Below, one piece after another: positions 6,672 through 7,048 of a DNA stretch of 7,048 nt (position 1 is its first letter; each line of letters opens with the position of its first letter). This stretch comes from Bacteroidaceae bacterium. Lineage in GTDB: Bacteria > Bacteroidota > Bacteroidia > Bacteroidales > Bacteroidaceae. Position numbers and translations under genes: made by a program. The stretch is from contig JAFUNW010000314.1 of the NCBI GenBank assembly GCA_017472905.1, positions 1-7,048 on the forward strand, in the 5' to 3' direction. The notes below the pieces were generated by a model, which saw only the letters and a program-made list of their open reading frames with translations, was not told the origin of the DNA and searched no databases.

Positions 6672-7048
6672 CTGTCACGACTTGTTCTATCAAATAATCA
6701 ACCCGTTCAAAAGACAACCGAACGTACGATACGCCAGTCGGCACTTTCGACAAATGTAACGTACATTGCTCCGGATGTTTGTTTTGAAGTTCTGAATAAT
6801 AGACTTCTATCCGAAAATCATCTGCTTGGATACTTTTAAAACGATTAAAGCCTACGTGAAAAGTAACCTCCACACGAGCCGGAAATGTTTTTAATTGTTT
6901 ATCTTTTGGAAAACCAATGCCGACAATCGGGACCTCTACCGTTTTTTCCGTAAACATATCTGCATAGAAATAGGCATCTACCGTGTTCGGAATAAATTTT
7001 GCACCTCTGACACTTTGTAATGACAAACGAACATGGGCTGTATCATTG
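6661..7048 (-). CDS. YbbR-like domain protein (C-terminal part; 5' end beyond the right edge)
   Basis: The last 128 residues are present and the frame stays open through the right edge. A TTG at 7026-7024 is an internal Leu codon, not the start. The visible part is rich in predicted beta strands and has no membrane segment. The stretch VRLSLQSVRGAKFIPNTVDAYFYADMFTEKTVEVPI resembles the repeated beta unit of YbbR/CdaR-like proteins, in which a strand ending in 'P..V' is followed by a 'TEKT..VPI' strand. YbbR proteins usually have an N-terminal membrane anchor and several such units outside the cell. In Firmicutes, CdaR regulates the diadenylate cyclase CdaA, but that role is not established here. 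A YbbR-like gene just before coaE is, as I recall, the common arrangement in Bacteroides, often behind nusB and yajC, which would lie outside this window. Confidence 0.75.
   Translation of the reverse strand, partial: NDTAHVRLSLQSVRGAKFIPNTVDAYFYADMFTEKTVEVPIVGIGFPKDKQLKTFPARVEVTFHVGFNRFKSIQADDFRIEVYYSELQNKHPEQCTLHLSKVPTGVSYVRLSFERVDYLIEQVVTDDK

Noticed and set aside
7024..7026. TTG as the start of the right-hand gene
   Set aside because: The frame is open upstream to the window edge and the upstream residues (NDTAHVR) continue the beta-strand pattern, so the gene is simply cut by the edge.
1..7048. Mobile elements, CRISPR arrays, tRNA/rRNA genes, defence or phage cassettes
   Set aside because: I looked for these and saw no terminal repeats, spaced direct repeats, tRNA-like folds or transposase/integrase motifs. 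All substantial space is taken by housekeeping genes.

Overview
The window looks like ordinary core chromosome of a Bacteroidales bacterium (Bacteroides, Parabacteroides or a close relative). Four lines of evidence support this. The DNA is moderately AT-rich. Genes lack clear Shine-Dalgarno sequences. Four sites match the Bacteroides primary sigma-factor promoter (TTTG, 19-20 bases, TAnnTTTG). Two small proteins belong to families I know only from Bacteroidota (DUF4834 and DUF5606). The genus cannot be fixed by eye.

Layout from left to right: (1) 1-3462, minus strand: dnaE, the replicative DNA polymerase III alpha subunit, with its C-terminal end cut off by the left edge. (2) 3463-3656: a divergent intergenic region with one good promoter facing each way. 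(3) 3657-5065, plus strand: psd then pssA, 11 bases apart. Together they make the two-step route from CDP-diacylglycerol to phosphatidylserine to phosphatidylethanolamine. (4) 5196-5447, plus strand: a small membrane-anchored DUF4834 protein with a probable promoter of its own, followed by a hairpin terminator that works in both directions at the convergent junction. (5) 5558-7048, minus strand: read in transcription order, the 3' end of a YbbR-like gene (cut by the right edge), coaE (last enzyme of coenzyme A synthesis) overlapping it by 11 bases, and a DUF5606 gene with a near-consensus promoter whose -33 box lies inside the end of coaE.

The genes are housekeeping functions: replication, membrane phospholipid synthesis, CoA synthesis and a cell-envelope or c-di-AMP-associated YbbR protein. 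I see no mobile element, CRISPR array, RNA gene, phage or defence cassette, and no convincing new system. The points most worth a second look are the apparently complete metal site in the PHP domain of DnaE (possible built-in proofreading), a charged helical insertion in that domain, and the two Bacteroidota-specific small proteins of unknown function (DUF4834 beside the phospholipid genes, DUF5606 beside coaE).
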